Assembly: GCF_001421785.1 (NCBI RefSeq)
Contig: NZ_LMLB01000001.1
Coordinates: 1,159,962-1,223,961, forward strand
Reading direction: 5' to 3'
From: Sphingomonas sp. Leaf33
GTDB taxonomy: Bacteria; Pseudomonadota; Alphaproteobacteria; Sphingomonadales; Sphingomonadaceae
Length of the DNA stretch: 64,000 nucleotides
Shown here: one piece after another, positions 8,295-16,885 of the stretch
Layout of the letters: each line of letters opens with the position of its first letter
Numbering within the stretch: the first letter of the stretch is position 1
Notes under the pieces: generated by a model
Databases searched by the model: none
What the model was told of the DNA's origin: nothing
The model's input: the letters and a program-made list of their open reading frames with translations, nothing else
Made by a program: the position numbers and the translations under genes

Positions 8295-9551
8295 ATGCGC
8301 AGCCTTTGGATTGCCACGCTGACCGCGACCGCACTGGTTCCTGCGGCGGCCTTTGCCCAGTCCGTCGCCCGCAGCGGCGCAATGAGCGCGCCGGGCACGT
8401 TCGCCGGTGCGCGGGCCGGTGCCGGCGGCGCCTTCAGCCAGGCGCGCAGCGCACCGCCGATGGCGATGCCGCGCGGTGGCGGCTGGAGCGGGGTCCAGGT
8501 CCGCGGCGGTACTTGGTCGGGTCCGCGCGGCGGCGCCTGGTCGGGCGCCAACAGCCAGGCCCGCTCGGGCAGCTGGTCGCGCAGCTGGAGCGGCCCGCGG
8601 GGCACTTGGACCGGCCAGCGCTGGACCGGCGGGTCGCGTTGGGGCAACCGGATCGACGGGCGCTGGGCGGTCGGCGGCTGGGCGCCGGGCGGCTGGAGCG
8701 CGTATCGCCGTCCGACCCGCGGCTGGGTGCTGCCGAGCTACTGGTACGCGCCGAGCTACGCGATCAACGACTTTGCCTTCTATGGTCTGGGCGCGCCGCC
8801 GGTCGGCTACAGCTGGTCGCGCTACTACGACGACGCGGTGCTGGTCGACGGGCGCGGGCGCGTGTTCGACAGTGTCAGCGGGATCGACTGGAACCGCTAC
8901 GACGGCGCGGTCGCCTATGACGACTATGCCTATGACGATGGCGACGCCTACTACGCCGACGGCGTGGACGATGACTACGCCCCGCGCGGTCGCGGACGCG
9001 ACAACGGTGTCGGCGGCGCGGTGATCGGCGGCGTCGTTGGCGGTGTGGCCGGCAACGTCATCGCCGGCCGTGGCGATCGCCTGGCCGGCACCGTGATCGG
9101 CGCAGGCGTCGGTGCGGTCGCCGGTGCGGCGATCGATCGGGCCGAGGATCGCGGGCGCGACCGGCGCTATCACGATGAGCGGCGCCATGACGACCGCGGC
9201 ACGCCCTATGGCTATCCGGGCCGCGACCTCCCGCCCCCGCCCCCGCCGGGCGCCTATCCGCCCCCGCCGCCGCCTCCGGGCATGTTGCCCCCGCCGCCGG
9301 TCGTCCATTATGGTGGCGGCTATGCCGGCGGGTACGAAACCCGCGTCTACAGCTCGGGCGGGTACGGCTATTATGGCGGTACCACGACGACCGTCACGGT
9401 GATGCCGACGACCACCGAAACGGTCGAGACGATTACCTACTACGACAACGTCCAGACCCCGCGACACGTCTATCGCAAGCCGAGGGCGGTGGTGCGCCAC
9501 TACCGCGCGCCGACGAAGATCCTCCAGCGTTCGAAGATCCTGAGTCGCTGA
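8295..9551 (+). CDS. Exported RcnB-like protein with glycine-zipper and proline-rich tail
   Basis: A 418-residue exported protein. Residues 1-22 are a signal peptide (VPAAAFAQ). A Trp/Gly/Arg-rich region follows (repeated WSGPRGG-type units to about residue 150). Then comes a segment like the C-terminus of RcnB (YSWSRYYDDAVLVDGRGRVFD, given in parts), a glycine-zipper 2TM-like stretch (about 236-282, GGAVIGGVVGGVAGNVI), a charged hinge, a run of prolines (about 312-336) and a Tyr/Gly/Thr-rich tail. GGGAG precedes the ATG. RcnB-type proteins are periplasmic; the zipper suggests association with the outer membrane. No function is assigned. Confidence 0.85.
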   Translation: MRSLWIATLTATALVPAAAFAQSVARSGAMSAPGTFAGARAGAGGAFSQARSAPPMAMPRGGGWSGVQVRGGTWSGPRGGAWSGANSQARSGSWSRSWSGPRGTWTGQRWTGGSRWGNRIDGRWAVGGWAPGGWSAYRRPTRGWVLPSYWYAPSYAINDFAFYGLGAPPVGYSWSRYYDDAVLVDGRGRVFDSVSGIDWNRYDGAVAYDDYAYDDGDAYYADGVDDDYAPRGRGRDNGVGGAVIGGVVGGVAGNVIAGRGDRLAGTVIGAGVGAVAGAAIDRAEDRGRDRRYHDERRHDDRGTPYGYPGRDLPPPPPPGAYPPPPPPPGMLPPPPVVHYGGGYAGGYETRVYSSGGYGYYGGTTTTVTVMPTTTETVETITYYDNVQTPRHVYRKPRAVVRHYRAPTKILQRSKILSR

Positions 9552-9645
9552 CCGGATCGGGTGGGGTCGGGCAGGTGCCCGGCCCACCCCATCCTCTGGG
9601 GCCAGCGCTCACGAGGTCTTCGGAATAGGACAGCTAGGCAAACCT

Positions 9646-9742
9646 CCGTTCGCCCTAAGCCTGTCGAAGGGCTGTTCTTCTTCGAGCGGCATAGTGTGAC
9701 ACGAAGGAAAGGGCAGGGCTTCGACAAGCTCAGCCCGAACGG
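9646..9742. repeat. Dispersed paired inverted repeat, copy B
   Basis: Left arm CCGTTCGCCCTAAGCCTGTC and right arm GACAAGCTCAGCCCGAACGG flank a core with TTCTTCGAG and ACGAAGG. It lies between the RcnB-like gene and the convergent universal stress gene. Confidence 0.85.
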
Positions 9743-9767
9743 GGGGAGGGAGGAGGGCTCGCGCCCC

Positions 9768-10223
9768 TCAACTCACCCGGTCGATATCCTCACGGCTGAG
9801 CGATCCCGGGATCAGCATAATCGGCACGCTCAGCGCGCCTGCGTCCGTCCCTGCGAAGTGGCTGACCAGCGGCCCCGGCGCGCCGCTAGACGCAGCACCC
9901 AATACCAGAGCGGCGATCTCGGGATTGGCGTCGATCATCTCGCGGACGATCTTCGGCCCGTCGCCCTGGCGCACCACGATCGACGGCGTCACGCCCGATT
10001 CCGCCAGTAGCGTGCCGGCAGCCCCCGCGACGACCGCTTCGGCATGCAGCCGCGCCTCGTCCTCGATCGTCGCCTGAACGCCGCCCCACTGGACGAATTC
10101 GGACGGCGGGATCAGCGCCAGGATCTCGACCCCGCCGCCGGTCTTCACCGCGCGCCGCGCCGCGAAGCGCAGGGCATTTTCTGCCTCGGGACTGTCATCG
10201 ACCACGACCAGATAGGTCCGCAT
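9768..10223 (-). CDS. Universal stress protein family (UspA-like)
   Basis: A 151-residue single Usp domain. It begins [21 protein letters not shown], typical of the fold. The usual ATP-binding glycine motif near the C-terminus (G-x2-G-x9-G) is degenerate here ([18 protein letters not shown]), so nucleotide binding is uncertain. The start at 10223 has GGCGGGGG about 9 bases upstream; the ATG 9 bp earlier leaves no room for a site. It is divergent from pdhC. Confidence 0.88.
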   Translation of the reverse strand: MRTYLVVVDDSPEAENALRFAARRAVKTGGGVEILALIPPSEFVQWGGVQATIEDEARLHAEAVVAGAAGTLLAESGVTPSIVVRQGDGPKIVREMIDANPEIAALVLGAASSGAPGPLVSHFAGTDAGALSVPIMLIPGSLSREDIDRVS

Positions 10224-10359
10224 TGCACACATCCCCCGCCTTTTCGGCCTCTACGTGCCGTCTGCGGAGGGGCAACGCAAGCGCCGGCCCCGAGAAGCGG
10301 CCTTGACCGCAGGCGGTGCGTTCGCAAGAGAGGGCGCCCTAACGGAAACAGGACCCGTC

Positions 10360-11673
10360 ATGGCGATCGATCTGAAAATGCCCGCGCTTTCCCCGACGAT
10401 GGAGGAAGGCACGCTCGCCAAGTGGCTGGTCAAGGAAGGCGACGTCGTAAAGGCGGGCGACCTGCTCGCCGAGATCGAGACCGACAAGGCGACGATGGAA
10501 TTCGAGGCGGTCGATGAAGGTACCATCGCCAGCATCCTGGTCGCCGAGGGTACGGACGGCGTGAAGGTCGGCACTGTCATCGCGACGATCGCCGCCGAGG
10601 GCGAGGATGCGTCCGCCGCACCGGCGGCGAAGGCCGAAGCCCCCAAGGCGGAAGAAACGCCCGCCGAAGCGCCCAAGGCTGCGGCGCCCGCGCCGAGCCC
10701 GACGCCGACGCCGACGCCGGCTCAGGCCCCCGCCGCCTCGGGCGACCGCGTAAAGGCATCGCCGCTTGCGCGCCGCATGGCGGCGGAGAAGGGCGTCGAG
10801 CTGTCGGGCGTCACCGGCTCGGGTCCGAACGGGCGGATCGTGAAGGCCGACATAGAGAGCGCGAAGGCCGGCGCCGCTCCGGCGAAGGCCGCCGAAAGTG
10901 CCCCGACCCCGGCGCCGACCGCCAGCGAAGCGCCTGCCGCCGCTGCCCCCGCGGCCCCGGCCAAGGTCTGGTGGGACGAGAGCATCCCGCACGAGGTCGA
11001 GAAGCTCACCAACATCCGCAAGACCATCGCGCGTCGCCTGACCGAATCGAAACAGACCGTCCCGCACATCTATCTGACGGTCGACATCCGCCTCGATGCG
11101 CTGCTGAAGCTGCGCGCCGACCTGAACAAGGCGCTCGACGCGCGCGGCGTGAAGCTGTCGGTCAACGACCTGCTGATCAAGGCGCTGGGCGTGGCGCTCG
11201 ACGCGACGCCCAAGTGCAACGTCACCTTCACCGGCGATTCGCTGGTCAGCTACAAGCGCGCCGACGTTTCGGTCGCGGTGTCGACCCCGACCGGGCTCAT
11301 CACCCCGATCATCCGCGACGCCGCCAACGCCTCGCCGTCGAGCATCTCGACGCAGATGAAGGAGCTTGCCGGCCGCGCCAAGGAAGGGAAGCTGAAGCCG
11401 GAGGAATATCAGGGCGGCACCGCGTCGCTCAGCAACATGGGCATGTTCGGCATCAAGCAGTTCGAAGCCGTCATCAACCCGCCGCAGGGCATGATCATGG
11501 CGATCGGCGCAGGCGAAAAGCGGCCGTACATCGTTGACGACGCGCTGGGCGTCGCGACCGTCATGTCGGCGACCGGCAGCTTCGACCACCGCGCGATCGA
11601 CGGCGCGGACGGCGCGCAGCTGATGAAGGCGTTCAAGGAGCTGGTCGAATCACCGCTCGGCATGATCGCCTGA
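10360..11673 (+). CDS. pdhC: Pyruvate dehydrogenase E2, dihydrolipoamide acetyltransferase
   Basis: A 437-residue E2 core enzyme that moves acetyl groups from lipoate to CoA. One N-terminal lipoyl domain carries the target lysine K43 in ETDKATME. An Ala/Pro/Thr-rich linker follows, then an E1/E3-binding domain (about residues 128-165, [12 protein letters not shown]), a second Ala/Pro linker and the catalytic domain ending with H410 in [13 protein letters not shown]. The start ATG at 10360 (MAIDLKMP) is the family start, with AGGA upstream. E1 genes (pdhA/pdhB) are not adjacent; lpdA lies 1 kb downstream on the same strand. Confidence 0.96.
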   Translation: MAIDLKMPALSPTMEEGTLAKWLVKEGDVVKAGDLLAEIETDKATMEFEAVDEGTIASILVAEGTDGVKVGTVIATIAAEGEDASAAPAAKAEAPKAEETPAEAPKAAAPAPSPTPTPTPAQAPAASGDRVKASPLARRMAAEKGVELSGVTGSGPNGRIVKADIESAKAGAAPAKAAESAPTPAPTASEAPAAAAPAAPAKVWWDESIPHEVEKLTNIRKTIARRLTESKQTVPHIYLTVDIRLDALLKLRADLNKALDARGVKLSVNDLLIKALGVALDATPKCNVTFTGDSLVSYKRADVSVAVSTPTGLITPIIRDAANASPSSISTQMKELAGRAKEGKLKPEEYQGGTASLSNMGMFGIKQFEAVINPPQGMIMAIGAGEKRPYIVDDALGVATVMSATGSFDHRAIDGADGAQLMKAFKELVESPLGMIA

Positions 11674-11690
11674 GCCGAGGGAGCGGACAG

Positions 11691-11894
11691 GTGCCAAAGC
11701 GCACGCTGATCGAACTCTTCTTCATCGGGACCGGGCTGGCCGCGACGGTGGCGATCGTCTCCGTCGCGGCCTGGGCCTACCCCCTCGCGCGGCGCGAGAT
11801 CGAGGTCAGTGGCTGGGTGATCGCGGTCATCATCCTGTTGATCGGTATCGGCCCCATCCGCCGCGCATGGCGACAGGATCGCACTCATGGCTGA
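11691..11894 (+). CDS. Small two-helix membrane protein, unknown
   Basis: A 67-residue protein starting at GTG 11691 after GAGGGAGC. Two hydrophobic segments (about residues 9-29 and 41-57) are joined by a short charged loop (PLARREIEVSG), with a basic tail (RRAWRQDR). It begins 17 bp after pdhC and overlaps the thioesterase gene by 8 bp, so it is very probably in the same transcript. No family was recognised. Confidence 0.7.
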   Translation: MPKRTLIELFFIGTGLAATVAIVSVAAWAYPLARREIEVSGWVIAVIILLIGIGPIRRAWRQDRTHG

Positions 11895-12285
11895 GCCTAT
11901 CCGGACCCTTCAGACCCCGCCGGCGCAACAACCCGCTATCCGCGTGACGACGATGCCGGCGGATGCCAATCCGTACGGCGATATCTTCGGCGGCTGGCTG
12001 ATGAGCCAGATGGACATGGCCGCCGGCCTGGTCGCATCGCGCCACGCGCACGGCCGTGCGGTGACGATCGCGGTCGAGGGCATGAAATTCCACGCGCCGG
12101 TCGCGGTCGGTGACGAAGTGTCGGTCTATGCCGATCTGGTAAAGGTCGGCCGCACATCGATGACGATCGACGTCCAGGCCTGGCGCCGCGGCCGCCATGT
12201 CGAGGAAAGCTGCCTCGTCACCCAGGCACAGTTCGTGTTCGTCGCGATCGACGCGGACCGCAAACCGCGTCCGATCGCGGGATGA
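11887..12285 (+). CDS. Acyl-CoA thioesterase, hotdog fold (YciA-like)
   Basis: A 132-residue single hotdog domain that hydrolyses acyl-CoA to free acid and CoA. The typical sequence MPADANPYGDIFGGWLMSQMD carries the catalytic Asp and Gly pattern of the YciA/BACH group, and VTIAVEGMKFHAPV follows. It overlaps the gene before it by 8 bp and the one after by 4 bp (ATGA). Placement between PDH E2 and E3 suggests a link to acetyl- or acyl-CoA balance (inference). Confidence 0.9.
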   Translation: MAEPIRTLQTPPAQQPAIRVTTMPADANPYGDIFGGWLMSQMDMAAGLVASRHAHGRAVTIAVEGMKFHAPVAVGDEVSVYADLVKVGRTSMTIDVQAWRRGRHVEESCLVTQAQFVFVAIDADRKPRPIAG

Positions 12286-12698
12286 TCCCCTGGCTCGCGT
12301 ATCCGGTCGCGATCGGGGCGGCGGTGCCGACGACGCTGGTCGTGCTGGCGCTCTGGATGCTGCGCGCGGCGGTGGTCGATCATGACAGCGTCGACAGTGT
12401 CTTCCTGCCGATGGTTTTCCTGTTGGTCCCGCTGATCTTTTTCGTCTCGATCGCCGGGAACGTCGTCGGCGTGCTGGTCGGGCAGATCGCGAGCATCGTC
12501 GCGCCGATGGCCGCACGGCTCGTCGCGGTGTTGGCCGCGGGTGTGGTCTGTGCCGCCGCCTGCGTCTGGAGCCAGCGCGGCACCTTCGGGCGCCGATCCA
12601 ATCCGGTGTCTGCCAGTGCGGTCGTGCTGCTGGCGGTCGCCGACATGCTCATTCTCGCCGGCGGGCTCAGCCTGTTGCCCGGCAAATCCAATCTCTGA
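12282..12698 (+). CDS. Hypothetical membrane protein, four helices
   Basis: A 138-residue protein with four hydrophobic segments (about residues 5-28, 41-68, 76-97 and 113-133). The start overlaps the stop of the thioesterase gene (ATGA), showing translational coupling. It lies between pdhC and lpdA, 18 bp before lpdA. No family was recognised. Confidence 0.75.
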   Translation: MIPWLAYPVAIGAAVPTTLVVLALWMLRAAVVDHDSVDSVFLPMVFLLVPLIFFVSIAGNVVGVLVGQIASIVAPMAARLVAVLAAGVVCAAACVWSQRGTFGRRSNPVSASAVVLLAVADMLILAGGLSLLPGKSNL

Positions 12699-12716
12699 AC
12701 GGGAGTCTGAAACGAC

Positions 12717-14117
12717 ATGGCCGAAACCTATGACCTGATCGTGCTGGGCTCCGGCCCGGGCGGCTATGTCGCGGCGATCCGCGGGAGCCAGTTGGGGCTG
12801 AAGGTCGCGATCGTCGAGCGCGAACTGCTTGGCGGCATCTGCCTCAACTGGGGCTGCATTCCGACCAAGGCGCTGCTGCGCTCGGCCGAGATCCTGCATT
12901 ACATGCAGCATGCCAAGGATTACGGGCTGAAGGCTGACAACATCTCGGCCGACCTCGACGCGGTGGTCAAGCGCTCGCGCGGTGTCTCGAAGCAGCTCAA
13001 TCAGGGCGTCACGCACCTGATGAAGAAGAACAAGATCGCGGTGCACATGGGCACCGGCAAGCTGACGGGGAAGGGGAAGCTCAGCGTCACCGACAAGGAC
13101 GGCAAGACGACCGAGCTGACCGCGAAGAACATCATCGTGGCTACCGGCGCGCGCGCGCGCGACCTGCCGAACCTGCCGGCCGACGGCAAGCGTGTCTGGA
13201 CCTATCGTCACGCGATGGTGCCACCTGAGATGCCGACCAAGCTGCTGGTCATCGGATCGGGCGCCATCGGGATCGAATTCGCCAGCTTCTATAACGATAT
13301 GGGCGCCGACGTGACGGTCGTCGAAATGATGGACCGCATCGTGCCGGTCGAGGATGCCGACGTGTCCGCCTTCCTCGAAAAGGCGCTCAAGAAGCAGGGG
13401 ATGACCATCCTGACCGGCGCTAGCGTGTCGGACCTCAAGGCGACCGACACGGGCGTCACCGCCAAGCTGAAGGACAAGGCGGGCAAGGAAACCGCGGCGG
13501 AGTTCAGCCACGTCATCGTCGCGATCGGCATCGTGCCGAACACCGCCGACATCGGCCTGAAGGAACTGGGCGTCGCAATCGACGACCGCGGCTTCCTGAA
13601 GACCGACGCGATGTGCCGGACCAATGTCGAGGGGGTCTGGGCGATCGGCGACATCACCGCCCCGCCGTGGCTCGCGCACAAGGCCAGCCACGAAGGCGTA
13701 ATCGCGGCCGAAGCCATCGCCGGCGGCCATCCGCATGCGATGGACCCGAAAAACATCCCGGGCTGCACCTATTGCCATCCGCAGGTCGCCAGTGTCGGCC
13801 TGACCGAAGCTAAGGCGAAGGAAGCCGGTTACGAGCTGAAGGTCGGCACCTTTCCGTTCATCGGCAACGGCAAGGCGATCGCGCTGGGCGAGGCGGAAGG
13901 CTTCATCAAGACGGTGTTCGACGCCAAGACCGGCGAACTGCTGGGCGCGCACATGGTCGGCGCGGAAGTGACCGAGCTGATCCAAGGCTACACCGTCGGC
14001 AAGACGCTGGAGACGACCGAGGCCGAGCTGATGGAGACGGTCTTCCCGCACCCGACGCTCAGCGAGATGATGCACGAGAGCGTGTTGGCGGCGTACGGAC
14101 GGGCGCTGCATATCTGA
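12717..14117 (+). CDS. lpdA: Dihydrolipoamide dehydrogenase (E3)
   Basis: A 466-residue FAD disulfide oxidoreductase that re-oxidises the lipoyl group of E2 and makes NADH. FAD-binding GSGPGGYVAA is at residues 11-20, the redox pair is C42/C47 in GGICLNWGCIPTK, the NAD-binding GSGAIGIEFASF is mid-protein, and the C-terminal HPTLSE carries the catalytic His. Full length. Its position downstream of pdhC marks it as the PDH E3 rather than the oxoglutarate one. Confidence 0.97.
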   Translation: MAETYDLIVLGSGPGGYVAAIRGSQLGLKVAIVERELLGGICLNWGCIPTKALLRSAEILHYMQHAKDYGLKADNISADLDAVVKRSRGVSKQLNQGVTHLMKKNKIAVHMGTGKLTGKGKLSVTDKDGKTTELTAKNIIVATGARARDLPNLPADGKRVWTYRHAMVPPEMPTKLLVIGSGAIGIEFASFYNDMGADVTVVEMMDRIVPVEDADVSAFLEKALKKQGMTILTGASVSDLKATDTGVTAKLKDKAGKETAAEFSHVIVAIGIVPNTADIGLKELGVAIDDRGFLKTDAMCRTNVEGVWAIGDITAPPWLAHKASHEGVIAAEAIAGGHPHAMDPKNIPGCTYCHPQVASVGLTEAKAKEAGYELKVGTFPFIGNGKAIALGEAEGFIKTVFDAKTGELLGAHMVGAEVTELIQGYTVGKTLETTEAELMETVFPHPTLSEMMHESVLAAYGRALHI

Positions 14118-14125
14118 TGCGGGCG

Positions 14126-14194
14126 GCCTGCGATGTGCTCCGGCCGATCGCAGGCTTGCCGCGGCGCGCAGCGGTGGTGGCGAAGCCGCCACCG
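14126..14194 (+). terminator. Two hairpins after lpdA
   Basis: GCCTGCGAT-N12-ATCGCAGGC (14126-14155) is followed by CGGTGGTGGC-GAA-GCCGCCACCG (14172-14194) and TTAT. The second stem has ten pairs with one G-U. The tail is short, so termination strength is uncertain. Between them lies TTGCCGCGGCG, similar to part of the three-hairpin elements. Confidence 0.5.
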
Positions 14195-14243
14195 TTATAC
14201 GGCGTGGCGCGGTACACATCGCTCCGAACTGGACAATTCACTG

Positions 14244-15419
14244 ATGATCCGCCGCCTCGTCGCCGCTGCCTGCGTATGTCTCCTCACGGCCGCCGCTGAC
14301 CCGCCACTCGACCACGCATCCGATGCCCGCGCGCTGGATCGGCTGATCGTCGAGAATTACGCCTATATCGATCGTCTGCCCGGCGGGCGTCTGCCTGATT
14401 CTCCAGCCCTCGCCGCGGAACGCGACGCCGTCCGCAGTGGCGAGGCGCTGCTGCATTATGCCGAGGATCGGATCGCGAGCCTGGCGGACCACCATGCGAT
14501 CACGGGCCAGTCGTTCAGGGACAGCTGGGCACTGGTGCCGAGTTTTACGGATGTATGGGTCGTGCGCGATGGCGACGGCTATGTCATCGACGCGGTCCGC
14601 GATCGCAGTCCGGCGGCCGAGGCGGGGATCCACGCCGGAGACCGCCTGGTCGCGGTCGGCGGACGCCCGGTCGCCGACGCTGTCACCGGCTTCTGGGATC
14701 GCTTGGGCCTGACCGAGACTCCGCAGCGTGCCGACTATGCTGTCCGGGTGCTTGTGGCGGGACGTCGCGATGGACCGCGACGGTTGATCGTCGAACGAAA
14801 TGCCGTGCGGCGGGAGCTGACGCTTGACAGCCTCTATACCCGGACGCGCTCGGGTCCTCCGGTGATCGTCGATCGCACGGGCCGTACGAGCACGCTACGC
14901 TTCAACGACAGCCTGGGCGATTCAGCGACGATCGCGGCCTTCGACACGGCCATGGCTGCGGTGCCGCCGGGGGATCGGCTGGTGCTGGACCTGACCGATA
15001 CGGGGTCGGGCGGTAATACTAGCGTCGCGCGGGCCGTCATGGGATGGTTTGTCGACCGGCCGACCGGTTATCAAGTGCATACCCTGCCGGTCGAGGAGCG
15101 CGAAACCGGCATCGCTCGCCAGTGGATCGAGCAGGTCCTGCCGCGCGCCGGCAAGCGCTGGCGCGGCCACGTGTCCGCGCGGGTGGGCCGATGGACCGGC
15201 AGCATGGGCGAGGGAATGGCGATCGGCCTGGACGCAATCGGCGTTCCAGTGATGGGAACGCGGATGGCGGGACTGCTCGGCGCGGTCTATGATTTCACGC
15301 TGCCCGCCAGCGGGTTGCGGGTCAAGTTTCCGGCCGAACGCCTGTCGTCGGTGTCCGGGGTGCCGCGTGAGGATTTCGTCCCAAAGCCGGAACCGTCCGA
15401 CCGCCGCCGGCCCCATTGA
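14244..15419 (+). CDS. Exported S41-like peptidase with PDZ domain
   Basis: A 391-residue protein with a short signal peptide (MIRRLVAAACVCLLTAAA). A PDZ-like segment lies at about residues 100-150 (YVIDAVRDRSPAAEAGIHAGDRLVAVGG). A C-terminal processing-protease-like domain follows, with LVLDLTDTGSGGNT and the candidate nucleophile Ser in WTGSMGEGMAIGLDA. The Lys of the Ser-Lys dyad (usually in TFGKG) is absent; GTRMAGLLG stands there, as in the Lys-less S41 subgroup. Activity is therefore uncertain. The start at 14244 was chosen for the signal peptide. Confidence 0.8.
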   Translation: MIRRLVAAACVCLLTAAADPPLDHASDARALDRLIVENYAYIDRLPGGRLPDSPALAAERDAVRSGEALLHYAEDRIASLADHHAITGQSFRDSWALVPSFTDVWVVRDGDGYVIDAVRDRSPAAEAGIHAGDRLVAVGGRPVADAVTGFWDRLGLTETPQRADYAVRVLVAGRRDGPRRLIVERNAVRRELTLDSLYTRTRSGPPVIVDRTGRTSTLRFNDSLGDSATIAAFDTAMAAVPPGDRLVLDLTDTGSGGNTSVARAVMGWFVDRPTGYQVHTLPVEERETGIARQWIEQVLPRAGKRWRGHVSARVGRWTGSMGEGMAIGLDAIGVPVMGTRMAGLLGAVYDFTLPASGLRVKFPAERLSSVSGVPREDFVPKPEPSDRRRPH

Positions 15420-15462
15420 CGGCATCCCGCGACGCGACGCGGTGGTTTGACGCCGGTGCGGC

Positions 15463-15645
15463 CTATTCGGCGTCCGACCGGGCGATTGCCGCGTAATAGC
15501 GTGCCGCCCGTTCGCGGCTGACGGCGATCCATGCGCCGGCTCCGATCGGCAGGTTGTCGTTCGCCGCGCGCCGCGCCCAGTCGCGCAGAATCAGAGGCAG
15601 GCTGCGGCGCAGGGGCGGGCGGGCGGGGCAGGGCGGACAGGCCAT
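15463..15645 (-). CDS. Small hypothetical protein
   Basis: A 60-residue frame (MACPPCPARPPLRRS ... ending IARSDAE) with RRAANDNLPIGAGAWIAVSRERAARYYAAIA, a style seen in short sphingomonad proteins, and an N-terminal CPPC. ATG 15645 has GGAAG seven bases upstream; an alternative ATG at 15657 has a weaker site. It runs opposite to rpsL. Coding status is not certain. Confidence 0.5.
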   Translation of the reverse strand: MACPPCPARPPLRRSLPLILRDWARRAANDNLPIGAGAWIAVSRERAARYYAAIARSDAE

Positions 15646-15711
15646 GGCCGCTTCCATGCCCCGCGACCCGTTTCGAGGCGGTTAAGCCCCTGACCCGGCA
15701 GAGCGCCCCGG

Positions 15712-15740
15712 TTGACCGAAAGCACCCATCTGCGTATAGG
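15712..15740 (+). promoter_or_regulatory. Promoter of the rpsL-rpsG-fusA-tuf operon
   Basis: TTGACC (15712-15717), a 17-bp spacer and TATAGG (15735-15740) form a good sigma70-like promoter. The predicted transcript would have a leader of about 195 nt before rpsL. Confidence 0.7.
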
Positions 15741-15940
15741 CGCCTCCGTCCCGGTCGATGGCCGCGGGGGTGATTCCGCCCGTGCGAGCATAACCGGGAC
15801 AGAGCTGAACGTTGCTGGAGACTGACGGGGCCCGGGGGGCATGTGCTTCCCACGGCCCTTTACGGCGTTTCGAGAAACATCAAGGGCTCCAGCAAAGTAA
15901 CCGCCGGAATTCGCCGGTAAACACAAAGGTGAAGGGCTTC

Positions 15941-16312
15941 ATGCCAACGATCAACCAGCTGATCCGCAAGGGTCGCGAACCGCAGAAGGCCAAGTCGAAG
16001 GTCCCTGCGATGGAGCAGAACCCGCAGAAGCGCGGCGTCTGCACGCGCGTCTACACGACGACTCCGAAGAAGCCGAACTCGGCGCTCCGCAAGGTCGCCA
16101 AGGTCCGTCTGACCAACCAGCGCGAAGTCATCTCGTACATCCCGGGCGAAGGCCACAACCTGCAGGAGCACTCGGTCGTGCTCATCCGCGGCGGCCGTGT
16201 GCGCGATCTTCCCGGCGTTCGTTACCACGTCCTGCGCGGCGTGCTCGATACGCAGGGTGTGAAGAACCGCAAGCAGAGCCGTTCGAAGTACGGCGCAAAG
16301 CGTCCGAAGTAA
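15941..16312 (+). CDS. rpsL: 30S ribosomal protein S12
   Basis: A 123-residue S12, a decoding-centre protein. [21 protein letters not shown] is intact with K43 and K44. At position 88 ([11 protein letters not shown]. coli numbering with Met1) there is Arg, codon CGC 16202-16204, where E. coli has Lys; Lys-to-Arg at this site is a known streptomycin-resistance change. First gene of the str operon. ATG 15941 is the family start; upstream frame extension is not needed. Confidence 0.98.
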   Translation: MPTINQLIRKGREPQKAKSKVPAMEQNPQKRGVCTRVYTTTPKKPNSALRKVAKVRLTNQREVISYIPGEGHNLQEHSVVLIRGGRVRDLPGVRYHVLRGVLDTQGVKNRKQSRSKYGAKRPK

Positions 16313-16315
16313 GCC

Positions 16316-16335
16316 GGTCGGCTAGCTAGCCGACC
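16316..16335 (+). other. 20-bp perfect palindrome after rpsL
   Basis: GGTCGGCTAGCTAGCCGACC lies 3 bases after the rpsL stop and 32 bp before rpsG. As RNA it would fold into a strong hairpin, perhaps a processing or pausing site between the two cistrons. There is no T-run. Confidence 0.6.
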
Positions 16336-16367
16336 CTCGCATGGCTGAAGTTTGAAGGAAGAAATCA

Positions 16368-16838
16368 ATGGCTCGTCGTCGTCGTCCCGAGAAGCGGGAA
16401 ATTCTGCCGGACCCCAAGTTCGGTGATGAGGTTCTGTCCAAGTTCATGAACAGCGTGATGCTGGACGGCAAGAAGGCCGTCGCGGAAGGCATCGTGTATT
16501 CGGCGATGGAAACCGTCGAAACGCGTGCGAAGAAGGACCCGCTCGGCGTGTTCCATGACGCGCTGAACAACATCAAGCCCGGCATCGAAGTCCGCAGCCG
16601 CCGCGTCGGCGGCGCGACTTACCAGGTCCCGGTCGAGGTGCGCCCCGAGCGCGCCCAGGCGCTGGCCATCCGCTGGCTGATCACTGCGGCCCGCAACCGC
16701 AGCGAGCACACCATGTCGGCGCGCCTGTCGGGCGAACTGCTCGACGCGTCGAACAACCGCGGCAATGCGGTCAAGAAGCGCGAAGACACGCACCGCATGG
16801 CGGAAGCGAACCGCGCGTTCAGCCACTACCGCTGGTAA
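16368..16838 (+). CDS. rpsG: 30S ribosomal protein S7
   Basis: A 156-residue S7 that nucleates assembly of the 30S head and contacts the E site. It starts [19 protein letters not shown] and ends FSHYRW, full length. GGAAG precedes the ATG. Second gene of the str operon. Confidence 0.98.
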   Translation: MARRRRPEKREILPDPKFGDEVLSKFMNSVMLDGKKAVAEGIVYSAMETVETRAKKDPLGVFHDALNNIKPGIEVRSRRVGGATYQVPVEVRPERAQALAIRWLITAARNRSEHTMSARLSGELLDASNNRGNAVKKREDTHRMAEANRAFSHYRW

Positions 16839-16852
16839 TTTAGGTTACTATA

Positions 16853-16882
16853 TGGGTGGAAGCGCTCCGGCGCCTCCACCCA
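16853..16882 (+). other. Hairpin between rpsG and fusA
   Basis: TGGGTGGA-A-GCGC-TCCG-GCGC-C-TCCACCCA forms a 12-pair stem with one A-C mismatch. It ends 3 bp before repeat copy C, so rpsG and fusA are separated by two structured elements. No T-run. Confidence 0.6.
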
Positions 16883-16885
16883 ATA

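Noticed and set aside
9229..9300. CCGCCCC-rich run that might be a tandem repeat or CRISPR-like tract
   Set aside because: It is the coding sequence of the polyproline stretch in the RcnB-like protein; no regular repeat-spacer pattern exists anywhere in the window.
12126..14219. Reverse-strand frame of about 700 codons opposite lpdA
   Set aside because: lpdA on the forward strand is unmistakable; the reverse product has shadow-type composition.
15741..15940. Looking for a tRNA or riboswitch in the long rpsL leader
   Set aside because: No cloverleaf or recognisable riboswitch core could be drawn; only the GC-rich leader and the promoter are supportable.
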